NCBI GenBank assembly: GCA_031552825.1
Contig: JAVBMD010000005.1
Coordinates: 1 to 64,000 of the forward strand
Source: WQXF01 sp031552825
GTDB lineage: Bacteria; Bacillota; Clostridia; Christensenellales; Aristaeellaceae
Length of the DNA: 64,000 bases
Direction of reading: 5' to 3'
Shown: positions 51,716-59,658 of the stretch, piece by piece
Layout: the number at the start of each line of letters is the position of its first letter
How positions within the stretch are numbered: the first letter of the stretch is position 1
Notes under the pieces: model-generated
The model's input: only the letters and a program-made list of their open reading frames with translations
Told to the model about the DNA's origin: nothing
Databases searched by the model: none
Position numbers and translations under genes: made by a program

Positions 51716-52615
51716 GTGAGCTTGTTATTCGGCGTCGTATTCAGCGGAATGGGGATTTATGCGGCATCGCAGCTGGGCGTGCTGCGGGCGCTTGAGGAGA
51801 ACGGGCTGGCGCCGGAGGCGCTGGTGGGCGTCGGCGCGGGCGCGTGGATCGCCGGGCTATATGCGTGCAACCCCAGCGCCAAGGCGGTGCAGGAAGCGGC
51901 GCGTGAGATCTGTCGGCAGGGCAAACGGCTGATCGACGGGGGCGGCATAAGGGGGTGGCTAAGCGGCGGCATGCAAAAGCGCGGGCTGATTCGCGGGGAT
52001 CGCATCGCGGCGCTGCTGGAGGAGCAGACCGGCCACCGCGCGCTGGGGGAGGTGGACGTATCGCTGGCCATCCCGACCATCGCGCTGCCCACGCGCAAGA
52101 CGCTGGTGTTCGCCAGCCATTGCCCGCGCGACGGGGAGGAGTTGGTGTGGACGCGGCAGGCCTCGGTGGCGCTGGCGATCCGCGCGGCGCTGGCGGCGCC
52201 GGTGCTGGTCGAGCCGGCGCTTTGGATGGGGGTGCCGCTGATCGGCGCGGCGGGGATGCACACCGCGATCACGGCGCTGCGCCAGCTTGCCCCGGCGCAG
52301 GCGTTGCTGGTGGATGCCGGGGCGCAGCGGCCGCGCGGCAAGCTTGGGCTATGGGATGTGTCGGCGTTGAGCATCGGGGCGGCGGACACGGCGCACGCGG
52401 CGCTGTATCCATTGGAGTGGCGAATGCTTACGCCGCGCTTGCCGGAGAACCTGCGCGTCACCTCGATGGAGGCGCTGGAGCTTTGTACAGAAATTGGCTA
52501 TGAGGCGGCGCAGGAAGCGCTGCCGCGCATTCGGGCGGCCATCGGCAGGCAGCAAGGGAAGGTGCTTCCCTTTCAGCAGCGGTTTTCGCAGCGCCGCGAT
52601 GTGCCGCCTAGTTGA
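51716..52615 (+). CDS. Patatin-like protein lacking the catalytic dyad
   Basis: A 299-residue patatin-fold protein. The fold is clear from FSGMGIYAASQLGVLRALEENGL, VGVGAGAWIAGLYA and AIRAALAAPVLVEP. However, the nucleophile elbow GxSxG reads GVGAG, with Gly at residue 40 where Ser should be, and the Asp motif DGG is replaced by GAA (residues 177-179). It is therefore probably not a lipase but a pseudoenzyme. GTG 51716 is the only sensible start, with AAAAAGGCGG as a weak ribosome binding site. Its end overlaps the convergent metacaspase gene by 8 nt. Confidence 0.82.
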   Translation: MSLLFGVVFSGMGIYAASQLGVLRALEENGLAPEALVGVGAGAWIAGLYACNPSAKAVQEAAREICRQGKRLIDGGGIRGWLSGGMQKRGLIRGDRIAALLEEQTGHRALGEVDVSLAIPTIALPTRKTLVFASHCPRDGEELVWTRQASVALAIRAALAAPVLVEPALWMGVPLIGAAGMHTAITALRQLAPAQALLVDAGAQRPRGKLGLWDVSALSIGAADTAHAALYPLEWRMLTPRLPENLRVTSMEALELCTEIGYEAAQEALPRIRAAIGRQQGKVLPFQQRFSQRRDVPPS

Positions 52616-54134
52616 GCAGCTCGATTTCGGTGCTGGCCTCGCAAAGCGTACCGGCGACCCGCGTGGAGGCGCGCAGGGTGTATAGCCCCGGCGGAACGCG
52701 CTTGCCTTGGGCGTCGCATCCGTCCCAATAGAATAGGCTGCCCTCCGGCAGCAGGCGCATCGGGCGGCTGGCTTGGTCGGTGGCCAAGCGGCGCACCGGA
52801 TTGCCGTATACATCGTACACGCCGACGGTGAGGCGAACCGGAAATTCGTGTACCACCTGCAGCGCCAGCTCGTCGCCCTCGGCCAAGGAGAATTGCTCGC
52901 CGAAGGCGTCCACGCGCAACTTCGGATCGCCCTCGGCGGGGATGACGGTCAGCAGCTTGCTGAAGAACACGTCGGGGCCGTTGTCGGTCAGCGTCATGAT
53001 CTGCATGAGCACATAGCCGGAGGTGTCGGCGTCGATATCGCCAATCTCGATGGTGCGCTGCTTGCGCCCCGGCTGCACAGTGCCGTCGGAGCTGTCGGAG
53101 GCGTCGGGCTCATAGGTGTCGAGCTGCAGGGTGGCGTTGTCCCAATCCCACGCGCCACCCTTGGAGAACACCAACTGGTATTGCAGGCGGACCGGCTGAT
53201 GCACGGTGAAGGAAAACTCGATGGCCGGGTCTTCTTGCGAGAGGGTATCGGAGGTGAAGGAGATCGAGGAGAGCAGCCTGTCGGCAGCCTGCGGTCGCTT
53301 GGCGCGCGGATCGTAGCGGAAGAGCACGCTTTCGTCGTCCTGCGGATAGACATGCGTGGTGGAACTGCCGTGATTGCCCAGCAGGTAGGTATATATTTCC
53401 TTGAGCGTGATTTCGCCATCGCGGTTCAAATCGGCGTCGTACCGGCCGCCCAAGCCTAGGCCGTTGGCCAGCGTTTTGGCGAAGAAGGAGCTGCCTTGGG
53501 AAAGGAAGCGGTATTCCTCGGCGCTGCTCCAGTTCCAAGAGAGCTCGTTGCCTCCGGCGGAGGTCAGCACCTTAAAATCCGGTCGGTGAAACGGCAGCAC
53601 CGGTTGGTCGTTGAGGTTGGGGGTGACGCCCTTGCCCATCAGCGCGCCGGAGTTGCATGCGTCTACCAGCACCAGCTTGACGCCGGGAACGTCGGCGAGC
53701 AACGCCTCCAATTCCGCGCCGGATAAGTCGGTTTCGTTCTCGCCGTCCGACAGGGTGAGCTCCGCGGGGTATTCCGGCGCCATCGGGCTGAAGCGCCCGT
53801 GTGTGCTAATGTAAAAAAGGCAGATATCCCCGGGCTGGGCGGAGGCATAGGCGGTCTTGATCGCGGCGGAAAGCTCCTCCTTGGTGCCGATGCTGTTTAT
53901 CTCGGTGCGCAAGGAGAGCGGAGAATCGTTCATTTGGCTGAGCACTTCGGTGAGCGTGTTTACATTGTTGGAGGGCGAGGGCGCAAGGCTGGGGAGGGAT
54001 AAAAAGTTATCGCAGGAAACCAGCAGCGCATGCATCCGGGGCGCGGCGGCGCGGGCGGCAGCGGGCGGCAAACAGGCGAACAAGGCGCACACGGCCATGC
54101 AGCGAACCACTCGGCGCAGCCACAAATTTCGCAT
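52608..54134 (-). CDS. Secreted metacaspase (peptidase C14) with EF-hand loop and FlgD-like domain
   Basis: A 508-residue exported cysteine protease-like protein. A signal peptide (1-31, ending AAARAA) is followed by the caspase p20-like domain with His112 (YISTHGRF) and Cys160 (LVDACNSG). A canonical EF-hand loop DLNRDGEITLKE occupies 235-246, and a C-terminal FlgD/Ig-like domain (VYDVYGNPVRRL ... FYWDGCDAQGKRVPPGLYTL) ends the protein. Metacaspases cut after Arg or Lys and are often calcium-activated, which the EF loop would suit. ATG at 54134 has CAGGAGAC upstream. Natural substrate is unknown. Confidence 0.87.
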   Translation of the reverse strand: MRNLWLRRVVRCMAVCALFACLPPAAARAAAPRMHALLVSCDNFLSLPSLAPSPSNNVNTLTEVLSQMNDSPLSLRTEINSIGTKEELSAAIKTAYASAQPGDICLFYISTHGRFSPMAPEYPAELTLSDGENETDLSGAELEALLADVPGVKLVLVDACNSGALMGKGVTPNLNDQPVLPFHRPDFKVLTSAGGNELSWNWSSAEEYRFLSQGSSFFAKTLANGLGLGGRYDADLNRDGEITLKEIYTYLLGNHGSSTTHVYPQDDESVLFRYDPRAKRPQAADRLLSSISFTSDTLSQEDPAIEFSFTVHQPVRLQYQLVFSKGGAWDWDNATLQLDTYEPDASDSSDGTVQPGRKQRTIEIGDIDADTSGYVLMQIMTLTDNGPDVFFSKLLTVIPAEGDPKLRVDAFGEQFSLAEGDELALQVVHEFPVRLTVGVYDVYGNPVRRLATDQASRPMRLLPEGSLFYWDGCDAQGKRVPPGLYTLRASTRVAGTLCEASTEIELLN

Positions 54135-54187
54135 ACTTGTCTCCTGTTTTGCAATAATTTACATTGCGTTCTACAAGCTGTAGTAAG

Positions 54188-54216
54188 AGTATAGCACAAC
54201 TGCAGACGCTTGAACA
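54188..54216 (-). promoter_or_regulatory. Possible promoter of the metacaspase gene
   Basis: On the minus strand TGTTCA (54216-54211), a 17-bp spacer and TATACT (54193-54188). The -10 is good and the -35 weak. Confidence 0.4.
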
Positions 54217-54298
54217 GTGGGTGTTCCTATAGAAAATGGGCAATAAAACCATTTATTTATTAGACGAATAAAGGGTGCAAAAGGTTTGCATATTAACC

Positions 54299-54332
54299 AA
54301 AAAGACGAAGGAAAAAATTCCTTCGTCTTTTT
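54299..54332 (-). terminator. Intrinsic terminator of groES-groEL
   Basis: AAAAAGACGAAGG (54299-54311) and CCTTCGTCTTTTT (54320-54332) are perfect inverted repeats about 40 nt past the groL stop codon on the minus strand. Confidence 0.88.
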
Positions 54333-54372
54333 GTAGATAGTGTACAGAATTTTCGCGGATTGTGCGTGCGGA

Positions 54373-56004
54373 TTAGTACATGCCGCCCATGCCGCCGCCC
54401 TGGGGCATCGGAGGCGGGGGATTCTTGTCCGGCAGGTCGGCGACCAGCGACTCGGTGGTCAGCACCATCGCGGCCACGGAGGCGGCGTTTTGCAGCGCGG
54501 AACGGGCGACCTTGGTCGGATCGATGATGCCGCGGGTCACCATGTCGGTGTACTCGCCCTTGAGCGCATCGTAGCCGTAGCCGACCTTCTCGCTCTTCTT
54601 GAGCGTCTCGACGATGACCGAGCCTTCGATGCCAGCGTTGGTAGCGATCTGGCGGATCGGCTCCTCCAGCGCGCGCAGCACGATCTGCACGCCGGTCTTG
54701 GCGTCGCCGGTGAACTTGGTCAGCTCGGCGGCAACCTTGCCCAGCACGGCCAGCAGCGCGGTGCCGCCGCCGGGTACGATGCCCTCTTCCACAGCGGCGC
54801 GGGTGGCGGCCAGCGCGTCCTCGATGCGCAGCTTGCGCTCCTTCATTTCGATCTCGGTGGCGGCGCCGACGGAGATCACCGCCACGCCCCCGGCCAGCTT
54901 GGCCAGACGCTCCTGCAGCTTTTCCTTATCGTAATCGCTGGTGGTGTCCTCGATCTGCGCGCGGATGGAGTTGATGCGCGCCTTGATTTCGTTGGAGTCT
55001 CCAGCGCCTTCGACGATGGTGGTGTTCTCTTTGTCTACCTTAACTTGGCGCGCCGAGCCCAGCATTTCCATCGTGGCGTCCTTGAGCTCGAAGCCCAGTT
55101 CCTCGCTGATAACCTGGCCGCCGGTGAGGATGGCGATATCCTGCAGCATGGCTTTGCGGCGGTCGCCGAAGCCGGGCGCCTTGACGGCGACGCAGTTGAA
55201 GGTGCCGCGCAGCTTGTTGACGATCAGCGTTGCCAGCGCCTCGCCCTCGACGTCCTCGGCGATGAGCAGCAGCTTCTTGCCCGCCTGCACCACCTGCTCC
55301 AGCACCGGCAGGATCTCTTGGATGTTGGAGATCTTCTTGTCGGTGATTAGGATCAGCGGATTGTCGAGCAGCGCTTCCATCTTTTCGGTATCGGTCACCA
55401 TGTAGGAAGAGCAGTAACCGCGGTCGAACTGCATGCCCTCGACGACGTTGAGCTCGGTCTTCATCGTCTTGGCTTCCTCGACGGTGATGACGCCGTCGTT
55501 GCCGACCTTCTCCATCGCGTCGGAGATCAGCTGGCCTACGCTGTCATCGCCTGCCGAGATGGCGGCGACCTGCGCGATGGCCTGCTTGTTCTCGATGGGC
55601 TTGGAGAGATCCTTGAGCCCTTCGACGGCGGCCTCGGTGGCGGCCTCGATGCCGCGCTTGAGCACCATCGGGTTGGCGCCTGCGGCCAGGTTCTTGAGGC
55701 CTTCGCGCACGATGGCCTGCGCCAGCAGCGTGGCGGTGGTGGTGCCGTCGCCAGCGACGTCATTGGTCTTGGTGGCGACTTCCTTCACCAGCTGCGCGCC
55801 CATGTTCTCGAAGGCGTCTTCGAGCTCGATTTCCTTGGCGATGGTCACGCCGTCGTTGGTAATCAGCGGCGCGCCGTATTTCTTATCGAGCACAACGTTG
55901 CGGCCCTTGGGTCCGAGCGTGATCTTGACGGTATCGGCCAGCACGTTCATGCCCCGTTCCAGCGAGCGGCGAGCTTCCTCGCCGAAAATGATTTGCTTTG
56001 CCAT
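54373..56004 (-). CDS. groL: Chaperonin GroEL
   Basis: A 543-residue Hsp60 subunit that forms the folding chamber with GroES. Conserved parts include MAKQIIFGEEARRSLERG, ADTVKITLGPKGRNVVLDKKYG, the ATP-binding GDGTTTATLLAQAI and the Gly/Met-rich C-terminal tail ending GGMGGMY. ATG at 56004 has GGAGGA upstream; the frame reaching 56022 is only an extension. It lies 36 nt after groS and is under CIRCE control. Confidence 0.98.
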   Translation of the reverse strand: MAKQIIFGEEARRSLERGMNVLADTVKITLGPKGRNVVLDKKYGAPLITNDGVTIAKEIELEDAFENMGAQLVKEVATKTNDVAGDGTTTATLLAQAIVREGLKNLAAGANPMVLKRGIEAATEAAVEGLKDLSKPIENKQAIAQVAAISAGDDSVGQLISDAMEKVGNDGVITVEEAKTMKTELNVVEGMQFDRGYCSSYMVTDTEKMEALLDNPLILITDKKISNIQEILPVLEQVVQAGKKLLLIAEDVEGEALATLIVNKLRGTFNCVAVKAPGFGDRRKAMLQDIAILTGGQVISEELGFELKDATMEMLGSARQVKVDKENTTIVEGAGDSNEIKARINSIRAQIEDTTSDYDKEKLQERLAKLAGGVAVISVGAATEIEMKERKLRIEDALAATRAAVEEGIVPGGGTALLAVLGKVAAELTKFTGDAKTGVQIVLRALEEPIRQIATNAGIEGSVIVETLKKSEKVGYGYDALKGEYTDMVTRGIIDPTKVARSALQNAASVAAMVLTTESLVADLPDKNPPPPMPQGGGMGGMY

Positions 56005-56040
56005 GTTGGGTTCCTCCTTCAAATTTCTTCGGCTAATGGA

Positions 56041-56325
56041 TTACTCTACGACGGCCAGAATGTCGTTCTGGCGCACGATAATCAGCTCTTCGCCATCGAT
56101 CTTGACCTCGGTGCCGGCGTACTTGGAATAGATCACCTTCTGGCCGACCTTCACCTGCATGGTGATCTCCTTGCCGTCGATCACGCCGCCGGGGCCTACG
56201 GCCAGCACCTTTGCCATCTGCGGCTTTTCCTTGGCGGCGCCGGGCAGCACGATGCCGGACTTGGTGGTCTCCTCGGATTCGATATTCTGGATGACCACGC
56301 GATCGCTGAGGGGTTTCACGTTCAT
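56041..56325 (-). CDS. groS: Co-chaperonin GroES
   Basis: A 94-residue Hsp10 lid of the chaperonin. Blocks: MNVKPLSDRVVIQ, the mobile loop ESEETTKSGIVLPGAAKEKPQ, VLAVGPG and VGQKVIYSKYAGTEVKIDGEELIIVRQNDILAV. ATG at 56325 has AAGGAGGA upstream. A CIRCE operator lies between promoter and gene, so expression is expected to rise on heat or protein-folding stress. Confidence 0.98.
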   Translation of the reverse strand: MNVKPLSDRVVIQNIESEETTKSGIVLPGAAKEKPQMAKVLAVGPGGVIDGKEITMQVKVGQKVIYSKYAGTEVKIDGEELIIVRQNDILAVVE

Positions 56326-56388
56326 GACGATATCCTCCTTTAAATTAAGATGCCTCTCCAACAGCGGATGCTGTGCGTCTTTGGGTTG

Positions 56389-56415
56389 TTAGCACTCGAC
56401 GCAAGTGAGTGCTAA
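56389..56415 (-). promoter_or_regulatory. CIRCE operator (HrcA binding site)
   Basis: TTAGCACTC (56389-56397), nine bases, GAGTGCTAA (56407-56415): a perfect CIRCE inverted repeat just downstream of the groS promoter. Confidence 0.97.
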
Positions 56416-56428
56416 CAGAAACAATGTT

Positions 56429-56457
56429 AGTGTAATGCAAACCCGCTTTTGTGGCAA
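56429..56457 (-). promoter_or_regulatory. Promoter of groS-groL
   Basis: On the minus strand TTGCCA (56457-56452), a 17-bp spacer and TACACT (56434-56429), with CIRCE starting 13 nt downstream. Confidence 0.78.
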
Positions 56458-56564
56458 GAGGAGCCAGCATGTGAATTTCATGAAAAATCGCTGTTATAGA
56501 CGAAAAATATGAGATTATCTCGCAAATGCTTCCGCAAACACAAAAAATCTCTTGTTTTCTATCG

Positions 56565-56592
56565 TTGGCGCATCGCGCGCGCGTGATACAAT
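56565..56592 (+). promoter_or_regulatory. Promoter of mutY
   Basis: TTGGCG (56565-56570), a 16-bp spacer and TACAAT (56587-56592), 30 nt before the start codon. Confidence 0.55.
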
Positions 56593-56622
56593 AGGCGGAC
56601 GAGGCATGAGAGGGGGGCGCGC

Positions 56623-57813
56623 GTGGACGAACGCGATGGATTTGCCGGACGATTGTTGGCGTGGTACGATGCGGGGCACCGCGCGTTGCCGTGGCGGGAA
56701 ACCCGCGATCCTTACGCCATTTGGGTGTCGGAGATCATGCTGCAACAGACCCGCGCCGAGACGGTGATCGGGTACTACCAGCGCTTTTTGCAGCGTTTCC
56801 CATCGGTGCGGGCGCTGGCCGAGGCGCCGGAGCAGGAGCTGCTTAAGGCGTGGGAAGGCTTGGGCTACTACAGCCGCGCGCGCAACCTGCAGCGCGCGGC
56901 GAAGCGGCTGATGGCCGAGCGGGGCGGGATGCTGCCCGATACCGCAGCCGCGCTGGAAAAGCTGCCCGGCATCGGCGCGTACACCGCTGGCGCCATCGCC
57001 AGCATCGCATTCGGGCAGCGCGCGGCGGCGGTGGACGGCAACGTGGAGCGCGTGGTGGCGCGCGTCGTCGGCATTCGCGAGGAAGTGACGGTGCCCAGCG
57101 TGCGCCGCGCGCTGCGCGCCGAGGCGGAGGCATTGATGCCCGGCGAACGCTGCGGGGATTTTAACAACGCGATGATGGAATTGGGTGCGCGGGTGTGCGT
57201 GCCCGGTGTGCCGGATTGCGAGGCATGTCCGGTTTCGGCGCTATGCGATGCCTTCGCCGCCGGGGATGCCGACGCGCTGCCGGTGAAGCGGCGCGCCAGA
57301 GCGCCCAAGGTGGAGCGGCGCGGTGTGGCCATCGTGCGCTGCGGCGGGCGCGTGTTGGTGCAGCGGCGCGCGCAGAAGGGGCTGCTGCAGGGACTGTGGC
57401 AGTTTCCGAATGCGGAGGACGCGCTGGAGCCGAGCGCGCTGCTCAAAGCGATGGGTATGCATGCGCGCTGGGTCCGCGAGGCCGGGGAAGCGAAGCATGT
57501 TTTCACCCATAAGGTTTGGGAGATGAAGCTGCACTTATTTGAAATGAAAAGCGAAGCGGCGCTGTCCGAAGGCATGTGGGCGGATGCGTATGGGTTGGAG
57601 GAGCTGCCGTTGCCGACGGCGATGCGGGCAGCGAAGAAAGCGGCTATCGCATGGTTGGCGGGGGTTTCGCCTTGCGAGGCGACCAAAGGGCTTTGCGATC
57701 GCCCTTTGGAAACCTTCGCGGGCGAAGCGACTGTTGCGGTAGTCGAAGGGGTAGCCGAAGGAGTAGCCGAAGGGGTAGCCGAAGCGGTAGTCGAATTGGA
57801 GTCGAACCGGTAG
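56623..57813 (+). CDS. mutY: Adenine DNA glycosylase MutY with repeat-derived C-terminal tail
   Basis: A 396-residue base-excision enzyme that removes adenine opposite 8-oxoguanine. Glu37 (SEIMLQQT), the helix-hairpin-helix LPGIGAYTAGAI, Asp138 (VDGNVERV) and the 4Fe-4S ligands Cys192, Cys199, Cys202 and Cys208 are all present. The C-terminal NUDIX-like domain (RRAQKGLLQGLWQFPNAED) recognises 8-oxoG. From about residue 348 onward the sequence is not MutY: it is coded by a half copy of the dispersed repeat and then by 12-bp tandem repeats (VEGVAEGVAEGVAEAV). GTG 56623 has GAGAGGGGGG upstream. Confidence 0.94.
   Translation: MDERDGFAGRLLAWYDAGHRALPWRETRDPYAIWVSEIMLQQTRAETVIGYYQRFLQRFPSVRALAEAPEQELLKAWEGLGYYSRARNLQRAAKRLMAERGGMLPDTAAALEKLPGIGAYTAGAIASIAFGQRAAAVDGNVERVVARVVGIREEVTVPSVRRALRAEAEALMPGERCGDFNNAMMELGARVCVPGVPDCEACPVSALCDAFAAGDADALPVKRRARAPKVERRGVAIVRCGGRVLVQRRAQKGLLQGLWQFPNAEDALEPSALLKAMGMHARWVREAGEAKHVFTHKVWEMKLHLFEMKSEAALSEGMWADAYGLEELPLPTAMRAAKKAAIAWLAGVSPCEATKGLCDRPLETFAGEATVAVVEGVAEGVAEGVAEAVVELESNR
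57665..57722 (+). repeat. Half copy D of the structured repeat, inside the mutY 3' end
   Basis: 58 bp matching the right arm of copy A: hairpins TCGCCT/AGGCGA and CCAAAGGGC/GCCCTTTGG, then CCTTCG. The left arm is missing. It is read through in frame by mutY. Confidence 0.88.
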
Positions 57814-57834
57814 CCGAAGCGGCAGTCGAAGAGG
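57739..57834 (+). repeat. Imperfect 12-bp tandem repeat across the mutY stop codon
   Basis: About eight units of the type GTAGCCGAAGGG. Most are 12 bp and keep the reading frame as V-A-E-G; one 11-bp unit shifts the frame and creates the TAG that ends mutY. The last units carry the GAAGAGGAG ribosome binding site of the following gene. Confidence 0.85.
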
Positions 57835-57844
57835 AGTGAGAAGC

Positions 57845-59335
57845 ATGCGAGTGACGCTGGTGGCGCTCAACGCGATGTATGTGCATACCAATCTTGCGGT
57901 GCGGATGTTGGACGCGGCCGTAAGGCAAGCGCAACCAGAGATAGCGCATACCGTGCTGGAGCTGCATGTCAATCAGCCTTTCGAGACGCAATTGCGCGCC
58001 ATTTGGGCGGCGGAGCCGGAAGTGGTGTGCTTCTCTACCTACATATGGAATGTGGAGCGGGTGCATAAGCTGGCGCGGGCGCTCAAGCGGGCGATACCGG
58101 CGGTGCGCATCGCGCTGGGCGGGCCGGAAATCTCCGGTGAGTTGGGCGAGTTGGTCGAGCGGCTGGAAGCGAGCGCGTATATCGATGCGCTGCTGTACGG
58201 CGAGGGCGAGGTCAGCTACCCGGCGATGCTTGCGGCCATGGCGCAAGGAGAAAGCATGTTTAACGTACCCGGCTGCGTAGGCCGCTTAGGGCCTTGCGGC
58301 ACCGTCGCCAACCCGCCGCCTGAGCCGGTGCCGCCGGAGCAATGGCCGGATCCTTACGCCGACGGGCTGCCCGGCGGGCCGGAGCGCATCTGGTATGTCG
58401 AAACCTCGCGCGGATGTCCGTTTCGCTGCCAATTCTGCCTTTCGGCGGGCGACCGCGTGCGGGCATTATCGGCGGAGCAGGCGCTGGCGCGCCTGACGCG
58501 GTTGGCCGAAGCTGGCGCGCGCTTGGTCAAGCTGGTGGATCGTACCTTTAACTTCGACGCCGCGCGGGCGAGGGAAATCTGGCGCGGCCTGATGGCGCTG
58601 GATACCGACTGCGTGTTCCACTTTGAAATCGAGGCGTACCTGCTGGATGCGGAGAGTCTCGCGCTGTTGGCCGATGCGCCAAAGGGGCGGTTTCAGTTCG
58701 AGATCGGCATACAGAGCACCACGCCGGAGGTGTTGCTTGCCGTGCGGCGCGGTTATCATTTTAGCGCCGTCTCAAAGGCGGTGCGGGCGCTGCGCGAGGC
58801 GGGCAACATCGCGCTGCATCTGGATCTGATCGCCGGGCTGCCCGGCGAAACCTTCGCCAGCTTCGCGAAGGCTTTCGACGCGGTGTACGCGCTTGGTGCC
58901 GAGCGCCTGCAGCTGGGCTTTTTAAAGCTGCTGCCCGGCACCGGGCTGCGGCGTGACGCCGAAACGCTGGGGCTGGTGTACGCGCCGGATCCGCCGTATC
59001 AGGTGCTGCGCACGCCGACGCTTTCCTTCGCCGAGCTGGAGGAATTGCGCGATGTGGAGCGTGCGCTGGATTGGTACGGAAACAGCGGACGCCATGCGGC
59101 GGCGATGGCGCTGCTGCTGCGCGGGAATTCGCCCTTTGCAGCGTATCACGCATTGTCTAAGGCGCTGCGCGCCGCGGGAGCCTTCGATGCTGACCGCAGC
59201 GCCGCCTATCGCGAGGACGAGCTGGCGCGCTGCGCGGCGTTGCAGCCCGGCATCGGCGCCGAGGAGCTGGCGGCTGCGCTGCTGGCCGATCAACAAAATG
59301 TGATGCAATATAAACGATATAAAAACAATAAATAG
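57845..59335 (+). CDS. Radical SAM protein with B12-binding domain (DUF4080 type)
   Basis: A 496-residue protein. An N-terminal cobalamin-binding-like Rossmann domain (VTLVALNAMYVHTNLAVRML ... VVCFSTYIWN ... IALGGPEIS) is followed by the radical SAM core with the cluster motif TSRGCPFRCQFCLS, then a C-terminal DUF4080-like domain with FAELEELRDVERALDWYGNSGR. Such proteins are common in Clostridia and may be methyltransferases; the substrate is not known. ATG 57845 is preferred (MRVTLVALN), with GAGGAG about 9 nt upstream; GTG 57836 is an alternative. Confidence 0.88.
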   Translation: MRVTLVALNAMYVHTNLAVRMLDAAVRQAQPEIAHTVLELHVNQPFETQLRAIWAAEPEVVCFSTYIWNVERVHKLARALKRAIPAVRIALGGPEISGELGELVERLEASAYIDALLYGEGEVSYPAMLAAMAQGESMFNVPGCVGRLGPCGTVANPPPEPVPPEQWPDPYADGLPGGPERIWYVETSRGCPFRCQFCLSAGDRVRALSAEQALARLTRLAEAGARLVKLVDRTFNFDAARAREIWRGLMALDTDCVFHFEIEAYLLDAESLALLADAPKGRFQFEIGIQSTTPEVLLAVRRGYHFSAVSKAVRALREAGNIALHLDLIAGLPGETFASFAKAFDAVYALGAERLQLGFLKLLPGTGLRRDAETLGLVYAPDPPYQVLRTPTLSFAELEELRDVERALDWYGNSGRHAAAMALLLRGNSPFAAYHALSKALRAAGAFDADRSAAYREDELARCAALQPGIGAEELAAALLADQQNVMQYKRYKNNK

Positions 59336-59347
59336 AGCGGCACGAAT

Positions 59348-59389
59348 AAAAACAGCCTCATCGCAAACAATAGCGGCGAGGCTGTTTTT
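59348..59389 (+). terminator. Intrinsic terminator
   Basis: AAAAACAGCCTC (59348-59359) and GAGGCTGTTTTT (59378-59389), with inner complementarity ATCGC/GCGGC-like; T run at the end. Confidence 0.88.
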
Positions 59390-59436
59390 CCCATGGATCG
59401 CGCGCCTGCAATTCCCATGGGATGTGTAGCCAAACC

Positions 59437-59467
59437 GCTTATCTTTTGCGCATCCCGCTCCATACTA
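59437..59467 (+). promoter_or_regulatory. Possible sigma-G/F promoter of the spoVA operon
   Basis: CATACTA (59461-59467) matches the forespore -10 CATnnTA. GCTTA (59437-59441) 19 bp upstream resembles the -35 GhATR with one mismatch. spoVA is forespore-expressed in known sporeformers. Confidence 0.42.
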
Positions 59468-59487
59468 GGCGCAAGGGGGGAATGCGC

Positions 59488-59658
59488 ATGGGAGAGGTGC
59501 GTGAAAAGGTGGCGCTGACCGCGCTGCTGATGGCCATTCTAGCGGTATTATTGTGGATTGGATTCGAGGTATCCACCAGACAGAGGAGCAGCACGCCAAC
59601 GCGCTTCGCCGATGCGCTTTGGACGATGACGCACACGCTGGAGGAGGATGGCCGATGA
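59488..59658 (+). CDS. Small single-span membrane protein at the head of the spoVA operon
   Basis: A 56-residue protein I do not recognise. It has a short charged head (MGEVREK), one membrane span at about residues 8-28 (VALTALLMAILAVLLWIGFEV) and a polar tail. ATG 59488 has AAGGGGGG 7 nt upstream; ATG 59482 is too close. Its stop overlaps the spoVAA start (ATGA), so it is translationally coupled to the operon and is probably expressed in the forespore. It could be a small accessory subunit of the SpoVA channel; that is inference from position only. Confidence 0.72.
   Translation: MGEVREKVALTALLMAILAVLLWIGFEVSTRQRSSTPTRFADALWTMTHTLEEDGR

Noticed and set aside
51716..54134. Patatin plus caspase as a known anti-phage effector pair
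   Set aside because: The patatin has lost its catalytic residues, the metacaspase is secreted, the genes are convergent and no sensor gene is adjacent; nothing supports a defence island.
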